From: Metallyticus violacea | Lineage: Eukaryota > Arthropoda > Insecta > Mantodea > Metallyticidae | NCBI GenBank assembly: GCA_030762175.1 | Contig: CM060843.1 | Location: 117,496,869-117,560,868, forward strand | Length of the DNA stretch: 64,000 nt | Direction: 5' to 3' | In this document: piece by piece, positions 1 to 10,983 of the stretch | Layout: each line of letters opens with the position of its first letter | Numbering within the stretch: position 1 is the stretch's first letter | The notes under the pieces: model-generated | The model's input: only the letters and a program-made list of their open reading frames with translations | What the model was told of the DNA's origin: nothing | Databases searched by the model: none | Made by a program: the position numbers and the translations under genes

Positions 1-329
1 TTCCTAAAGTATTTGAAGATTTTACTCCATAGCTATTCTGTAGCATCTTTTAATTTGGCAAAAACTAATTTAACAGCTAATATATTTAAATATAACTTGA
101 AACTATTTTGTAATTTTGGCACTAAGCTTACCTGTGAGTTTTAGTTGTGTGCTATTAGGCTCAAATTTATCTTCTGGCTAACTCCCTGATCCCAGACGGT
201 GTAGAGTCACTCGACGCTTACGATGCTATCCATAACTTTCTTAGACTTTCATTTCTTGGGACAGTTTCTTCGCGCACTTATTCTTTCAGTTTACGTGAGA
301 TATTCTTAGCCGGGTTCTCCTGCAATTCG

Positions 330-490
330 AAGTAGCTGCAACCCGCCTCTCACAAGATGGCGACCGGTCCAGTTCTGCTGCAAAATCGATACAAAAGCTC
401 GCATGAGCAAACGAGAAAGCATGCGCATGTTCGAAGGTGCTGCCACTGATGTGTAGGCGGTGGACGGGCGAATTAGGCAAGCCACCCGTT
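330..490 (+). promoter_or_regulatory. CpG-enriched promoter-like patch with short ORF (candidate first exon)
   Basis: This patch is visibly richer in CG dinucleotides than its AT-rich surroundings. An ATG at 357 sits in 'acaagatggcgacc', close to the YY1-type start-site element found at many CpG promoters. A 'gcatgcgcatg' stretch at 419-429 resembles an NRF1/Ewg site. The ATG opens only 30 codons, with a stop at 447-449, so a protein would need splicing before that; 'gaaggtgctg' around 433-442 is a weak possible donor. The minus strand also stays open here (286-507), which fits high GC as well as it fits coding. The motif reading is from family knowledge and the gene assignment is inference. 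It could equally be a GC-rich transposon relic. Confidence 0.25.
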
Positions 491-504
491 CTACCATCTC
501 TCTT

Positions 505-1320
505 CAAATTTTGTTTCTTTTTATAGCGGAAAGAGGAATGTAATAAAATTTTAGGTTAAATCTCTTGTGCCTGAATACAATTAAATTTTAGATGAAGTAA
601 AACAAAATGCTTTTGCAGTGAAAGAGAACTATGTAGCTAAAGAAAACCTGCCTTGACAATGAAATGAACCTACTGTGATTTTTGAATTTTTTAAAATCTT
701 TAATAGAGATTTTATTATTTTTTGTTTTTGTGATTTAGATACTATGCGCTATTATCTGACTTATTGTGATATAGAACCAGATTGAAAGGGACCTATTACT
801 TTTCTGACATAGGATGATTCTTTATGATGAACAGAACAAAAGTTAGCTTGCTTTATTTCAAGCAGATTTTGAGAAAGTTTTGTAAATTGTTACGTTATGA
901 AACACGTTGCTGACATAATTTATTGAAAGTTGAAGGTTTTTTTTTTATGGAAAATAGTAAGGTAACCTTCTCTACATATTAACATTAACCCTGAAATCAT
1001 AAGTTTCGAACTTCGGTTGTATCTGTGATTTAATAACGATATTCCATGTTGCTAGTCTGTGTATGTTTTAATAGCTAATTTAAACTGATTCTTTATTTTT
1101 GAATGTGAAACAAACTACATCAGATTAATTAAGCACATCTTGGAATGTTACTCATTTATAGTGAAATTTATGTAATGGAACTATAGAGCCATGAATCTAT
1201 CGAGAAAGAGCGTTTGAACAGTTCATGCAGCTCTTAAGTTCTTGTTGCACTCACTTATTTTGTTTATCATGACTAGTTGTTTATGCTTTCTGCCGCTAGA
1301 TGCCATTATGTACGTTTTGC
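505..1320. other. No recognised feature
   Basis: AT-rich DNA with no repeat family, RNA gene or coding motif that I can identify. Confidence 0.5.
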
Positions 1321-1324
1321 TGGA

Positions 1325-1502
1325 GTAAAAGGAGGTTTGCCACCATTACAACGATCTACCCGCTAATATTGTAACGCATAATCCGCTATGAATTTATATT
1401 TACGAAAAGCAGGCCGTCAGGCCGTAGCTCGCCGCAGCAAACCACTGGGTCTATCCATTTCTAGAATTTACCCGAGATCAGCGATAGGTTAGTGTGTATG
1501 TA
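1325..1502 (+). repeat. Repeat family D, copy 1
   Basis: The segment begins with 'ggaggtttgccaccattaca', continues through 'aggccgtcaggccgtagc' and 'caaaccactgggtct', then 'tttacccgag', and ends near 'gttagtgtgtatg'. The same ordered blocks recur near 2325 and 6728. I do not recognise the family. The common order of blocks and the GT-rich 3' end suggest a short interspersed element with a (GT)n tail. No tRNA boxes are obvious. Confidence 0.6.
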
Positions 1503-2324
1503 AATGAATTAATTGCGAATTTAATTTTTTCGAGTACTCTAAAATTGCACTAGAAGCCCAGTTATGTTGTCCATTCTTAAATCCTCCCTGGAGGCGGCGC
1601 AATCGTCACTAGTAGAGGAGCCTGTGAGTGTATAATGAATGCATCGCCTAAACATATTTATAGCTATAAGGTTATGCTGTTTTTACCTTTCTGGCTGCAA
1701 TATGCTGTTCCTTACTAAAAAAAATTGAGTTTCAACTTCATTTTATCACTTTTTAAAATACGCATTGTCTTATTGCGCCTGAATTGCGGCGAAACTATTA
1801 CAGTGTGCAAAAGCGGTGTATGTGCTGGATGACCTATTCAGAACTGTTACCGAGCGTTCTATTATAGACCTTTATTAACCTCTATCATCTATCTACGTAA
1901 GTAATCTGATTTCAAGCTCTTTTATTTAATTATGTCATGTCTACTTTTTATTTTGAATCATTTTTAATGTTTTTCGCGTGTCGGAATAACCTTTTCATGG
2001 CCTTTCATTACACACACACAAAGAAGCAGTTTAGAGTAAAAAGTTGAATTCCTTCATTGCAAAATAATCGTGCATAGTAAAACTGATTTTAACATGAATG
2101 TTAACATTTATTACTTCCTTCGGAGTACACTACTCAACCAAAATTTATAAAGTTATAATACATTGTTACACCAAGTTTAGTTGCAGAAGAATGAGTGCAG
2201 ATATTATTATAGTTGGGAGTTCATGGTTACAGGTATCGTTCATCGTTTGTTTTTCAGAGTTGCCAGCCCAACTATTATATAGTTTACGATGTACCAACTC
2301 ATTCGCATGTTTTGTTTCCCAATA

Positions 2325-2440
2325 GGAGGCGAGAGGAAGCCGTCAGACCGTAGCGAGTCGCACTAAACCACTGGATCCTCCGGTTTCTAGGATTTACTCG
2401 AGGTTAGTTCTAGTTTCGTGTGTGTGTATGTGTTTATGTG
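2325..2440 (+). repeat. Repeat family D, copy 2 (5' part missing)
   Basis: This copy shares 'ccgtcagaccgtagcgagtcg', 'aaaccactggatc', 'cggtttctaggatttactcgaggttagt' in pieces with the copies at 1325 and 6728, followed by a GT-rich tail ('gtgtgtgtatgtg'). The 'tttgccaccattaca' start present in the other copies is absent, so it is truncated or diverged on the left. Confidence 0.55.
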
Positions 2441-4187
2441 TGCATCGGTTGATTACTAATTTCGATTGTTGCATTTTAGTGGAAGCATCAATCATTTGTT
2501 TTCTGACGTCACTGTATTTCAACATGGAGGTTTTTGGTATGTTAATAACGCAAAGTCTAAGAACGGGTATTTTGCTGTATACCATTTATCCATTATTGTA
2601 TCTGTATTTTATTTGCTACTTTGGAAAATTATTGCCTTATCTAATAATAATGTCTGTAATTAATGTTTTATTTCAAGTAATGTTTTACATGGATTTCCCC
2701 TAATTTACCATACCCTTCCCTTTTACAGTGCATTTCTTACTATTTATACAATCGTAACTTTAGCACACTACCCAGCAATTTCCTCCTTCTTTCTTGGATT
2801 TCAGCTATTAAATTAGATGCACTTTTTGGGAGGGATGGTGGCGCACTAGCTTTTAATCAAGTCACATAATTTTTAATTCTGTTTTTATTAACTCTCCTGT
2901 TATTTTAGGTAAGTTTAACAGTTTAATTTATCCCGTGTCCCTCCATGGAAGTTTCACCAAATTCTTCAAAAACTAATTAAGGGCTAAGTTGAAAACGGCG
3001 ATACTAGTAAGTTCTAGCTCGAAAAAGTAATGTTTAACAAAATATCATACAATTCCTTTCAACTTCTCTAAGTTCCAGCTTTAATTTGTTTGAAATTGTT
3101 TGTAGTGTTTTAAATATTTTAAATCACACACTTCCATTACTTTTATAATGGAAGTCTGTACAGATGCAACAAAGGCGTATTTCTTCCATATAATGAAAGT
3201 GGGGAATTATTTGTTATCTATTCATCCTCTCGAAGTGAGAAATTCTGAAATATTGGAGAGGATCTCAGTATAATTTTAAATATTATAGAAGTATAAATAT
3301 TATGTAAGCATAGAAATAGGTCACTTTTATTAAAATGTCACCAAAGGAATCCGGCAAAATTGTTAGAAAAAACTGAATAGATTAGGTTAGGTTAGATTAC
3401 GTTCAAAGTTACGGCCTCCCTCTAACCACGTCCTTTATCACTTATTGAGTGAACCTGGTCAAGTCTGGGCACGAAAGGGAGGAGAAATTTATTCCCCTTA
3501 CTGGGTATCGCATTCTGACTGTTCAGTCTTCAGTCAAGCACCTTCGCAAATGAGTTTCCCCGGTGATGGAGAATTGAACAACAGTATGTGTGTTCATGTG
3601 AGACAGAGAGAGATTTAGCTGTAGCTGCACCCTGAAGCAGTATCCCCCCCCCCCTTACTGGGGATTTATAGTAAAAGGGAAAATTGAAACTTAAAAACAA
3701 CAATGTTAAAAAGAAGACAATTAGGAAGAAAACAAAGCCTTATGTAGGAAAAGTGCGTAAATGAAACAACAGGGAATGGGGAGTTTGCATCTCAAGAACG
3801 TATTTCATACTACTTTTATGTGAATTATAGACAACGATTTAATGGTATTCTAGGTTAACCGTTGTATATTATTTATGTTTACATAACTTTATGCATATTA
3901 GCAATATTTAAGAAAAATTTCCCTTAAGACTTAAGCAATGCATAATGATATTATAATAATCATACAAATAACAAATAATTGAAACTTTGAAGATTTTTAA
4001 TAGTGTTTAACGCTCAAAAGAATACCTTTGGAGTTCTTAGCAGTGCTGAATCAAGTGATTTATTTTATCACTCAGGTAACATGGTTAAACCGTGGTCAAA
4101 TTAAACAATTTTTTTTTTTCGAACCAGGATGTGGAATAAGTAAGTTGCAGAAACAGATAAGCAGTAATGACTTTTTATAAATTTTCA

Positions 4188-4870
4188 ACAGCACAAGCAA
4201 TTACAAGTGTGCGTGGGCCTTGAAGCCTTAATGCTTATATAGTTCCTTTAACATAAAGGGTAATTGACAGTAGTATTTGCTATGAGGAACTTCATATAAA
4301 AGTATCCAAACTTAAAACCCGTTATCCTCGAGGCCCCTTCTACTTTCCTCCCCCCTCCTCATCATTGTTCTCTACAGTTAACGTCGGTTTTTGCCAAAAA
4401 CAACCTCAGCTTGTGTATATATCCCTCTGTACCGCAACTTCAAACTTGGTTGGTATCGAAAAATTGTGGTGACAAATATATCTTCCTTAAAAACTCTGTT
4501 TCCCTGCTAGAATATGCCTCTAGGTCCGTTTTCTCCATACAGCGGGCAAGTTCTTTCCCCAGGGACCTCCCTTTTCAAGCGCTTAATCAACTTCTTCCTT
4601 CTCGCTCACACACTCTGAATGTTCTCTCCCTAAATCTGAACCACGTATTTGAGACTGCAGGTTAAGAAAAACTTTCATCGTTTCAGTATTTTGTTTATCC
4701 ATATCATGCAGCCTCCTACTAATTATTTTCCATCCTTTGCTAAATGTTCTTTCTCCTTAACCAAATATACGTCTGTCCAATTTGTTCTAACCCTTACCTT
4801 ATTTTAGGCACCTTTACCTTATTCGCTCCCTTAGACACACTGCTCGAAGAAAGGCTGGATCCACCTACAG
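4188..4870 (-). pseudogene. LINE-J non-LTR retrotransposon 3' fragment, copy 1 (heavily decayed)
   Basis: Read on the minus strand, the segment is the most degraded of three relatives (others at 46.3-47.2 kb and 62.7-63.1 kb). Near 4540-4550 it encodes C-P-L-Y-G-E-N, which aligns with C-P-L-C-G-E-S in the 46.8-kb copy. This is the C-terminal zinc-type motif that follows reverse transcriptase in many arthropod LINEs, here with the second cysteine changed to tyrosine. The non-coding part at 4195-4240 ('gtgcgtgggccttgaagcc') matches the 3'-untranslated block of the other two copies. No ORF survives. The clade (Jockey/R1-like or other) cannot be decided by eye. Confidence 0.5.
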
Positions 4871-5025
4871 AAATATACAATAGAGTAAAGGCCTTAAAAT
4901 TAAAATTATGACTTTACAAGAGCCAATTGGTAATGATAAAAGTAGTAATATTTCGAAATTAAAATAAACATTTAAAATTTCTACCGCTAAAAAGATCAAA
5001 CAATATGAACAGGTACCGTGGTGTC

Positions 5026-5040
5026 TTCATATGGAGTGTG
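5026..5040. repeat. Left target-site duplication of SINE-A copy 1
   Basis: The 15-bp sequence 'ttcatatggagtgtg' here is repeated exactly at 5369-5383. The two copies immediately bracket the SINE, which fixes its ends. Confidence 0.9.
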
Positions 5041-5368
5041 TCGGTCCTGGTGGTGTAGTGGTAACCATATTACACCCAAGTGATAACTACACACATAGTG
5101 GTAACCTTCTACACACAAGATCGCTGGTTTAAACCCGGCCAGGATCGATGGATTTTTTTAGGGCGTAAAAATCCTAAGTATGGCTTCCTTCGGAAGGGAA
5201 GTAAAGCCGTGGGTCCCGTGTCGTACATTTACGGCAGGAAAAAGAACTTCAAGCCTGAAAAAAGAGTCCTCTGAGCAAAATTTGTCGACCGTTTCACGCC
5301 CTAAATTAAATGGGACGCTGATGACCTGAGATGTTAAAGAGCGTCCGTAAATAAAACAATTCAACAAA
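5041..5368 (+). mobile_element. SINE-A copy 1, full length, with duplicated tRNA A-box region
   Basis: The element starts 'tcggtcctggtggtgtagtgg', a tRNA-like head with an A-box-like start and a B box ('ggtttaaaccc' near 5127). A body follows containing 'aagccgtgggtcccgtgtcg', and the 3' end is 'gagcgtccgtaaataaaa'. The body block resembles the conserved core of the MetaSINE superfamily of invertebrates (recalled, not searched). Unlike the other copies, the head carries a roughly 40-bp internal tandem duplication: 'tagtggtaacc' occurs at 5056-5066 and again at 5096-5106. An exact 15-bp target duplication flanks it, so it arrived by retrotransposition and the duplication may postdate or predate that event. 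SINEs are RNA polymerase III transcripts mobilised by partner LINEs. Confidence 0.9.
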
Positions 5369-5383
5369 TTCATATGGAGTGTG
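5369..5383. repeat. Right target-site duplication of SINE-A copy 1
   Basis: This is the exact second copy of the 15-bp duplication at 5026-5040. Confidence 0.9.
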
Positions 5384-6066
5384 AACCAAGAGAAATTGAG
5401 AACCTCCTGAATCTTATGTTCATTATGTTCATTATTAGTCACAAGTCAGTTAATCGACGTTGAACACATCACATAAACTTGAGAGGGAAAGCTCGAGGAT
5501 AAGTTCTAAAATAAAAGAAATTTGTGTGACTTCTATAGAAATTTAATTTCAGATTTCAAAGAGCTACCGTTAAGCAAGTTTAGTTGTATTTATGGCTTAG
5601 AACAAAATTTTCTCTCCTTTGGAAGAACTTAGGATGTGAAGTTAACTGTCTGAATAAAATTTAAAATACTGGCCTAAGAAAGTAACACACGCACGCACAC
5701 ACACACAAAGTATTGGCGATGCATCATATGTTTTATACTACCAGAATATTTGGAAGCATATAAATACTATTTAAAATCTCAATTCTAATTGTACTGTAGT
5801 TTTGTTTAAATGAAATAGTGTTTTTCGAAGAATTAGACAAGTTAAAGTCAAGAGGAACATTCTTTTCATTTTAACTTTTAGCAGCACTTAAAGTAGTGAC
5901 AATTGCTCTCTTGTTTATCGTAAAAAATATCTGTTAATATGTATTAAGTTTTTTTTAAGTAATTCTCTCTAAAGTTTTTGTTAAGTCTTTAGTATACCGA
6001 GCTTAGCTATTAACCTTACTGCTCACGTGGGGTTTCAAAGCCAGAGACGCCAATGCTTCAACTGTT

Positions 6067-6235
6067 TTTTTTTTTTATTGATTTATTTATGGAAACTCTT
6101 TAATAGCTCAGGTCATCAGCGTTCCATTCAACTCAAGGCGTGAAACGGCCGACTAATTTTGCTCAGAGGCCTCTCTTTCAGGCTTGAGGTGCCGCAAATG
6201 TACGACACGGGGCCCATGGCTTTACTTCCTTCTGA
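6067..6235 (-). mobile_element. SINE-A copy 2, 5'-truncated
   Basis: On the minus strand this is the 3' half of SINE-A, running from the 'tttacttcc' core edge through 'gctcagaggcctctc' (plus-strand reading) to the A/T-rich tail at 6065-6090. The tRNA head is missing. An 8-bp repeat 'caactgtt' at 6059-6066 and 6236-6243 brackets it and looks like a target-site duplication, which would make the truncation original to the insertion, as in incomplete target-primed reverse transcription. Confidence 0.8.
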
Positions 6236-6294
6236 CAACTGTTCTGCAGCTCCGTATCCTAAATCGCGTATATGTCTTACCCTAGAGAAGCTAA

Positions 6295-6456
6295 GTGGCG
6301 GCGCCGTGACCAAATAGTTAAGACTACTTGCCTCCCACTGAGGTGTTCCGGATTCCTTCCAGCAGATTTATCTCTACATGGAGCACGGAAATCAAGTGCA
6401 ACTCAGACACTCTTGCTGCTTGCTGCTGCAAGTCCCGAGCGACGGCGGAGAGAGCC
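6295..6456 (+). repeat. tRNA-like head plus left arm of a 100-bp inverted repeat
   Basis: The start has a weak tRNA-like layout ('ccaaatagttaag' as possible A box, 'gttccggattcc' as possible B box). Positions 6356-6456 are repeated in reverse complement at 7107-7206 with high identity, sharing 'cagcag', 'gagcac.gaaatcaagtgca', 'ttgctgcttgctgctgcaag' and 'cggagagagcc' in that order. I do not recognise the family. It is probably a second SINE type present as two opposed copies. Confidence 0.55.
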
Positions 6457-6512
6457 GAAGGTAGTGATTTCCACAGATACGGCTAGATAATAATTAATCT
6501 TCTCAAGCATAA

Positions 6513-6580
6513 CGGCATGATAGCTCAGATAGTTAGAGCTTGATGCTATAGTAGTGAATATAGTGGTTTTGATTCCTATG
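6513..6580 (+). repeat. tRNA-like sequence (SINE head relic)
   Basis: 'tagctcagatagttagagc' fits a tRNA A box with D-loop, and 'ggttttgattcc', 31 bases later, fits a degenerate B box. Acceptor-stem pairing is not evident, so a functional tRNA is unlikely. It is probably the head of an old SINE. Confidence 0.4.
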
Positions 6581-6727
6581 TCTTTTATTTTTCTGTTTTT
6601 TTTTTTTTGTTTTTTTTCCCCGGAGTTAAAGGAGATTTTACGCATTATGATTTACCCAGTTACTCGGTAACAGTAGCACGCACAGAATGAGTTATAAATT
6701 TAAGTATACGATTTTTTTCTGCTGCAA

Positions 6728-6873
6728 TCGAAGGAGATTTGCCACCATTACAGCTATGTACCGCTCCTAACAATTTATATTTAGTAAAAGGAGCGTAGGC
6801 CATCAGGCCTAGTGAGCCGTAGCAAACCACTTTGTCTACCGGTTTCTAGGTTTTACCCGAGGTTAGTATTAGG

Positions 6874-6918
<45 letters not shown>
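6728..6918 (+). repeat. Repeat family D, copy 3, with (GT)n tail
   Basis: This is the best-preserved copy: 'ggagatttgccaccattaca', 'ggccatcaggcc', 'gcaaaccactttgtctaccgg' (split), 'ttttacccgaggttagtatt', then a pure (GT)n tract at 6877-6918. A second partial start ('gcagatttgccatccaccattac') follows at 6956-6980, so a further fragment adjoins it. Confidence 0.6.
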
Positions 6919-6921
<3 letters not shown>

Positions 6922-7106
6922 AATACATATGAATTAACTGTTAATTCCAATAAGAGCAGATTTGCCATCCACCATTACAATATTTCACCCACGTAACAAT
7001 CCCCTATCACTTTATATGGAAAATTACGGAGGACAACTCATAGGTTACAAACAAATAATACCAGCAACATTTACACTGTTACAAGTGCCCACGCAAACAG
7101 TAGTTG

Positions 7107-7206
7107 GGCTCTCTCCGCTGTCGCTCGGACTTGCAGCAGCAAGCAGCAAAGGTGTCTTGAGTTGCACTTGATTTCTGTGCTCCGTGTAACGGCAAGTTTC
7201 CAGCAG
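7107..7206 (-). repeat. Right arm of the 100-bp inverted repeat
   Basis: This is the reverse complement of 6356-6456 with only a few mismatches and indels. The arms are separated by about 650 bp containing a tRNA-like relic and repeat D copy 3. Confidence 0.6.
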
Positions 7207-8582
7207 TTGAAAGTGGGATTTGTGGCGGTGCCGGACAGTTCTCCTGGGGGATTACCGCTGCCACTCATTTAACCGCTGCTTTAACTTCCAATCCCATTCG
7301 TTTTCTTCTTTCAACGTAATGGACTGGTGTCTGCCTCCCATGACCAGAACTCACTAACCTTATAAAATATACTGGAATTGCAGTTCTCTCTTTGCTAAAC
7401 AGGCAATGTATCGAGAAAGCACACTACTAAGTCGGATCATTATGTTTTTCATTTAACTTCTAATGTTTTCCTTTACATTTCGAAACTATCCATGATTACA
7501 ATTTTAGGAGTGATTTTGTTGACACAATTTTCATCTAGTTTTTCTTTTTCTGAATTAAAACTTATTTTTTTTTGCACTGGACCAGTTGTTTAAAAGTATT
7601 CAAAAGAATGTGGCATATGCATTATTTAAATTTTTGTTATTTATTCATTGGGTATTATTGGAGTATTATTATTATTTGCAAAGGACGGTTAACCGCAGGT
7701 GTAGAAACTTCTAGAAAGGTTTTTTGTTGGGTGAAAAAAGTCTTCTTACCTAAAGGAATCGTGGGGATCGCCAGCAGTTAAGTTTGGTACAGACTCGCAA
7801 GCAGGTGTTAAATCTTCTCTATTTTTCCGCTCTGAGGAACCAGTTCAAGAACATGTGAAATACCTTTACATCAGGTATGTAGTAAATTTAACCCGTCGGT
7901 AAATGTGATAATGTAACAAATGTATGATAAAAATAATTACAAATGCTTAATATAAGAAATTTCCTCTCAACTTCCTATTCTATGGTAACCACTTAGTTAT
8001 TCTTTCAGTTAGTAAAAACCCCGTTGGGCTACGTTCTTATTCTTGGACCTGACATTATCGTGCATTGTAATTCGGGAAGGAAACAACTGATCAGGAAAGT
8101 TGTGAATACATTTCGAAAGCACACAGCGAGTTAAATCATAATTAAAACAACGTTTACAAACTGAATCAATAAATATTTATTAATTTAATTGTTATACTCT
8201 TAGCATTTAAATACTGAATTTTGTTCAAGCTAATTTTAGTTCAAGTTTTTAAGCTGCTAATTCCACCGGTGTACGAATGCCGTCTCCTTTTCCACTACTC
8301 TGCTGCTCCGCCTCTGTGCTTTGCCCTCCCCGAGAGCAACAGACACCTGGGAGGTCAAAGAACCACGAATTTGCTCAGATTGATCTAAAGCAGCTCTGGA
8401 TGCTAACGAGACAAGGATTGAAGTTTCCACTATCTTCTGTTTTCTTTAGGGTAAAAACAACTGATGGCGTATGTTATATCGTTGTTGTTCTTTTCCTATT
8501 ATATCAGTGGCGGAACATATTTTAGGTTATATTATTTTGCTTCGAGAAGCATAGACATACAGATGAGTAATTATTTAAAGAC

Positions 8583-8617
<35 letters not shown>

Positions 8618-8618
8618 G
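8583..8618 (+). repeat. (ATA)n microsatellite
   Basis: About 12 uninterrupted ATA units lie just upstream of the decayed transposase. Confidence 0.95.
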
Positions 8619-8779
8619 GAAGTAGTTGGTGAGCATGGAAACACACACTTAAAACCCTTTCGGCGATCTAACACGAGTGCTTTTTGTCACGCAACAATTT
8701 CGTCATTTACACCAATAGCTATTGCAGTTTATGGAGATGTGCACATGTAATGATGTGATAACTCTCTTGTTCACTAGAA

Positions 8780-9480
8780 AGCAACTCCGGTGATGGAAGT
8801 CATTACATACATAGTGGCCAAAAAGTAACCGAAGAATGTACGCAAAAATGTTCCTTGAACTGAAGGAGCCAGATTTCATGGATGAGTTCAATATTGTACA
8901 TCTGTTATGTTCAAAGTGTATCAATATTCTGAGTGTCTCCATAACTTGGGTAGTCCTGAATTTGATGTGTTAGTGACCAAAATGCTGGTTTTCTCGGTTG
9001 GGAAAATTGGATGAATGTGAACAGAAATTATTACATTCTGAGAGTGGGCCGCTGTGTCTTCTCACGCCACCATTGGTCCTTACTTTATTGAGGATTCACA
9101 TGGAAACAGAATTAAAGTAAATTAGGATCGTATAATGAGATAGGAGAATTCAAGAGGTTTTGGACACATTTTGTGAGCAGAACAATCTTGGTATGAACAA
9201 ACAAGGGTTTGAAAGATACGGCGTCCTCCCACACTGGTCATGGAAATGGGCAACAGCTGTTTCCCGTTAACGTTGATTTCCAAACCTTAATTTTCCATAA
9301 CCTTCACGAAGTCCTGACTTGTTCTCTGATATGGAGAGTACTGGAAGAATACGTGAGCTTGAACTTCCTGCACAGGGGAGCAGTAGAATGCTCTTGTCAC
9401 CGGGATGATGTGCTGTGTGGAACACTCGTATACAATGATGTAAAACCATATTGTATGATAGATAATCATGTATAAAATGG
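8780..9480 (+). pseudogene. Decayed IS630/Tc1/mariner transposase (arthropod-type)
   Basis: No intact frame remains, but conserved pieces appear in the right order across frames. A stretch around 8965-9040 corresponds to the 'VNKQN' region. W-A-A-V-S-S-H-A-T-I-G-P-Y-F at 9045-9090 is the block after the first catalytic Asp. D-T-A-S-S-H-T-G-H-G at 9215-9244 is the 'QDGAxxH' block carrying the second catalytic Asp. P-S-R-S-P-D-L at 9301-9321 is the 'WPPRSPDL' block with the third. Several stops and frameshifts interrupt it and the 'W' and 'G' of key motifs are lost, so it is inactive. In the intact family the enzyme cuts and pastes DNA at TA sites. Terminal inverted repeats were not located. 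The superfamily call is from motif order; the subfamily is not assigned. Confidence 0.7.
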
Positions 9481-10077
9481 TACTAAACTATTTCGGTTGC
9501 ATTTGAGGGGGGGGGGAGCTCTCATAAATACTTGTTAATAGGCGCGCGCAAGTGTAACTCGACCTATTAAAACAGGCTCTGGGTTTTTCACGTAAAGTAT
9601 AAATTTGTTCCTTTAGTAATTAATTACGAATCCAGCATTGTTCCTTCGCTGTATTTTTTTCGATTTCTGATCACAAGAACGCAAACTATTGCAACGTCTT
9701 CGATGCCCATTGTACAATTGGTTCAGATTGGAATGACAATCACTCTCAGGTGTGCAAGAGTGTTAAGACTGATGAAGATTTTGCGTGATAAAAGTCATTT
9801 TTGTGCGGTAACCCTAAGAGTAGACTCCCCTCAGAATGAAAGAAATGTACTGTATTTAGGCTTAATGATTAAATAACATCTGAAGATAGTGTTAGGCAGC
9901 TAGTCGTATTTAACCCAACATCAACAGATAACAAATCCATCATCGAGATCAATAAACAAGATACTCGCTCGGGAAATGCCTTTATAAATCCCAAAGATGT
10001 ACCTTTAGAACATCGATCAACAATCCTAGAATGAATTGCAGAGATTTCAAAGTACTATTTAATTTAAAACATAAAAA

Positions 10078-10341
10078 CCGACAAGTGTGGCCGAAGTCGT
10101 TAAAGCACAGACTCGCGAGCAAAAGATCTCAGGTTCGATTTCCGTCAGGACCTTCTTCCCTGATTGAGTTTTTTCCTCACTCCTCTTAAATAGTACATGC
10201 CGGGAAGTTCCCCAAATTTAGGTCTGGAATGATTGCTTCCTTAAAAATTCTCTTTCCCAAATTATCATTTCATTTCAAGTATCATCAGTTCCTATTGCCT
10301 GTGATACCTAAGTAGTAAAATTTGGCATTCAACACCATTTA
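10078..10341 (+). mobile_element. SINE-B copy 1 (diverged)
   Basis: The head 'gtggccgaagtcgttaaagc' followed by 'caggttcgatttccg' has the A- and B-box layout of a class II (Leu/Ser-like) tRNA. The body shows the family blocks 'cctgattgagttttttcc', 'cttccttaaaaattctctttccc', 'tatcatttcatttcaagtatcatcag' (split here) and the tail 'aagtagtaaaatttggcattcaacacc'. The tail's 'agtagt' is the likely seed of the (AGT)n arrays seen at other copies. No convincing target duplication was found. Confidence 0.8.
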
Positions 10342-10497
10342 AAAAATGAAAAAAAAAAAACTCCTATATTAATGAAATGAAACAAAAGAGCAAATACAAA
10401 GTTATATTCTGCAGCTGCATTGAAAGTAGTGATATTAAACAGTATGTTAAAACTCTAATTACGCAAACTAAAATAACGTTATTATTTTAATTTTAAG

Positions 10498-10540
10498 ATA
10501 TATTATTATTATTATTGTTATTATTAATATTATTATTAGT
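10498..10540 (-). repeat. (ATT)n interrupted microsatellite
   Basis: This is an imperfect ATT/TTG run ('attattattattattgtta'). Confidence 0.85.
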
Positions 10541-10616
10541 TTTGTTTACTTGTTCACATTTATAGATGGCATTGAAAGACGGAGAAGTATTTTTGGACGG
10601 GTTAGTAGAACTATAA

Positions 10617-10930
10617 GATCGCCTACTTGGTCTAGTGGTTAGCATTACTGACTGCTGGCCGGAAAGCCCCGGGTTCAATTCCCTTTATCTGCTGGAACAT
10701 TTTCTATATTAGGGAGGTCTAGAACGGGATCCACCCAGCATCGTGATGACAATTGGGTAACTACCTGCTGGAGCGGTAGCATCTGCAAAATGAGAAGATA
10801 GCATGACAGAAACCGTCTGTGTGTAGCTTGCTGATAACACAGATGCATTCTGTCCATTAAGTTGCAAGACAAAGACAGAGGGCGCAGCGGTCGTGCGGTA
10901 GAATCTTGGCCCTCCTATGATTTCGAGCTT
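10617..10930 (+). mobile_element. SINE-C copy 1 with (ATT)n tail
   Basis: The head 'cttggtctagtggttagcat' and 'ccccgggttcaattcc' form A and B boxes of a Glu/Asp-like tRNA. The body 'gggaggtctagaacgggatcc' and 'gaaaccgt...gcaagacaaagacagagg' aligns with the reverse complement of the copy at 44.44-44.75 kb. The 3' end runs directly into a pure (ATT)n tract at 10934-10983. Confidence 0.8.
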
Positions 10931-10933
10931 GAT

Positions 10934-10935
10934 TA

Positions 10936-10983
<48 letters not shown>
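10934..10983 (+). repeat. (ATT)n microsatellite forming the SINE-C tail
   Basis: About 16 ATT units abut the SINE-C 3' end, so the array plausibly grew from the element's tail. Confidence 0.95.

Noticed and set aside
8277..8525. 82-codon plus-strand ORF in a GC-richer patch
   Set aside because: No motif, no clear splice signals and a hydrophobic tail from a T-rich stretch. It may be an exon remnant, but nothing supports it.
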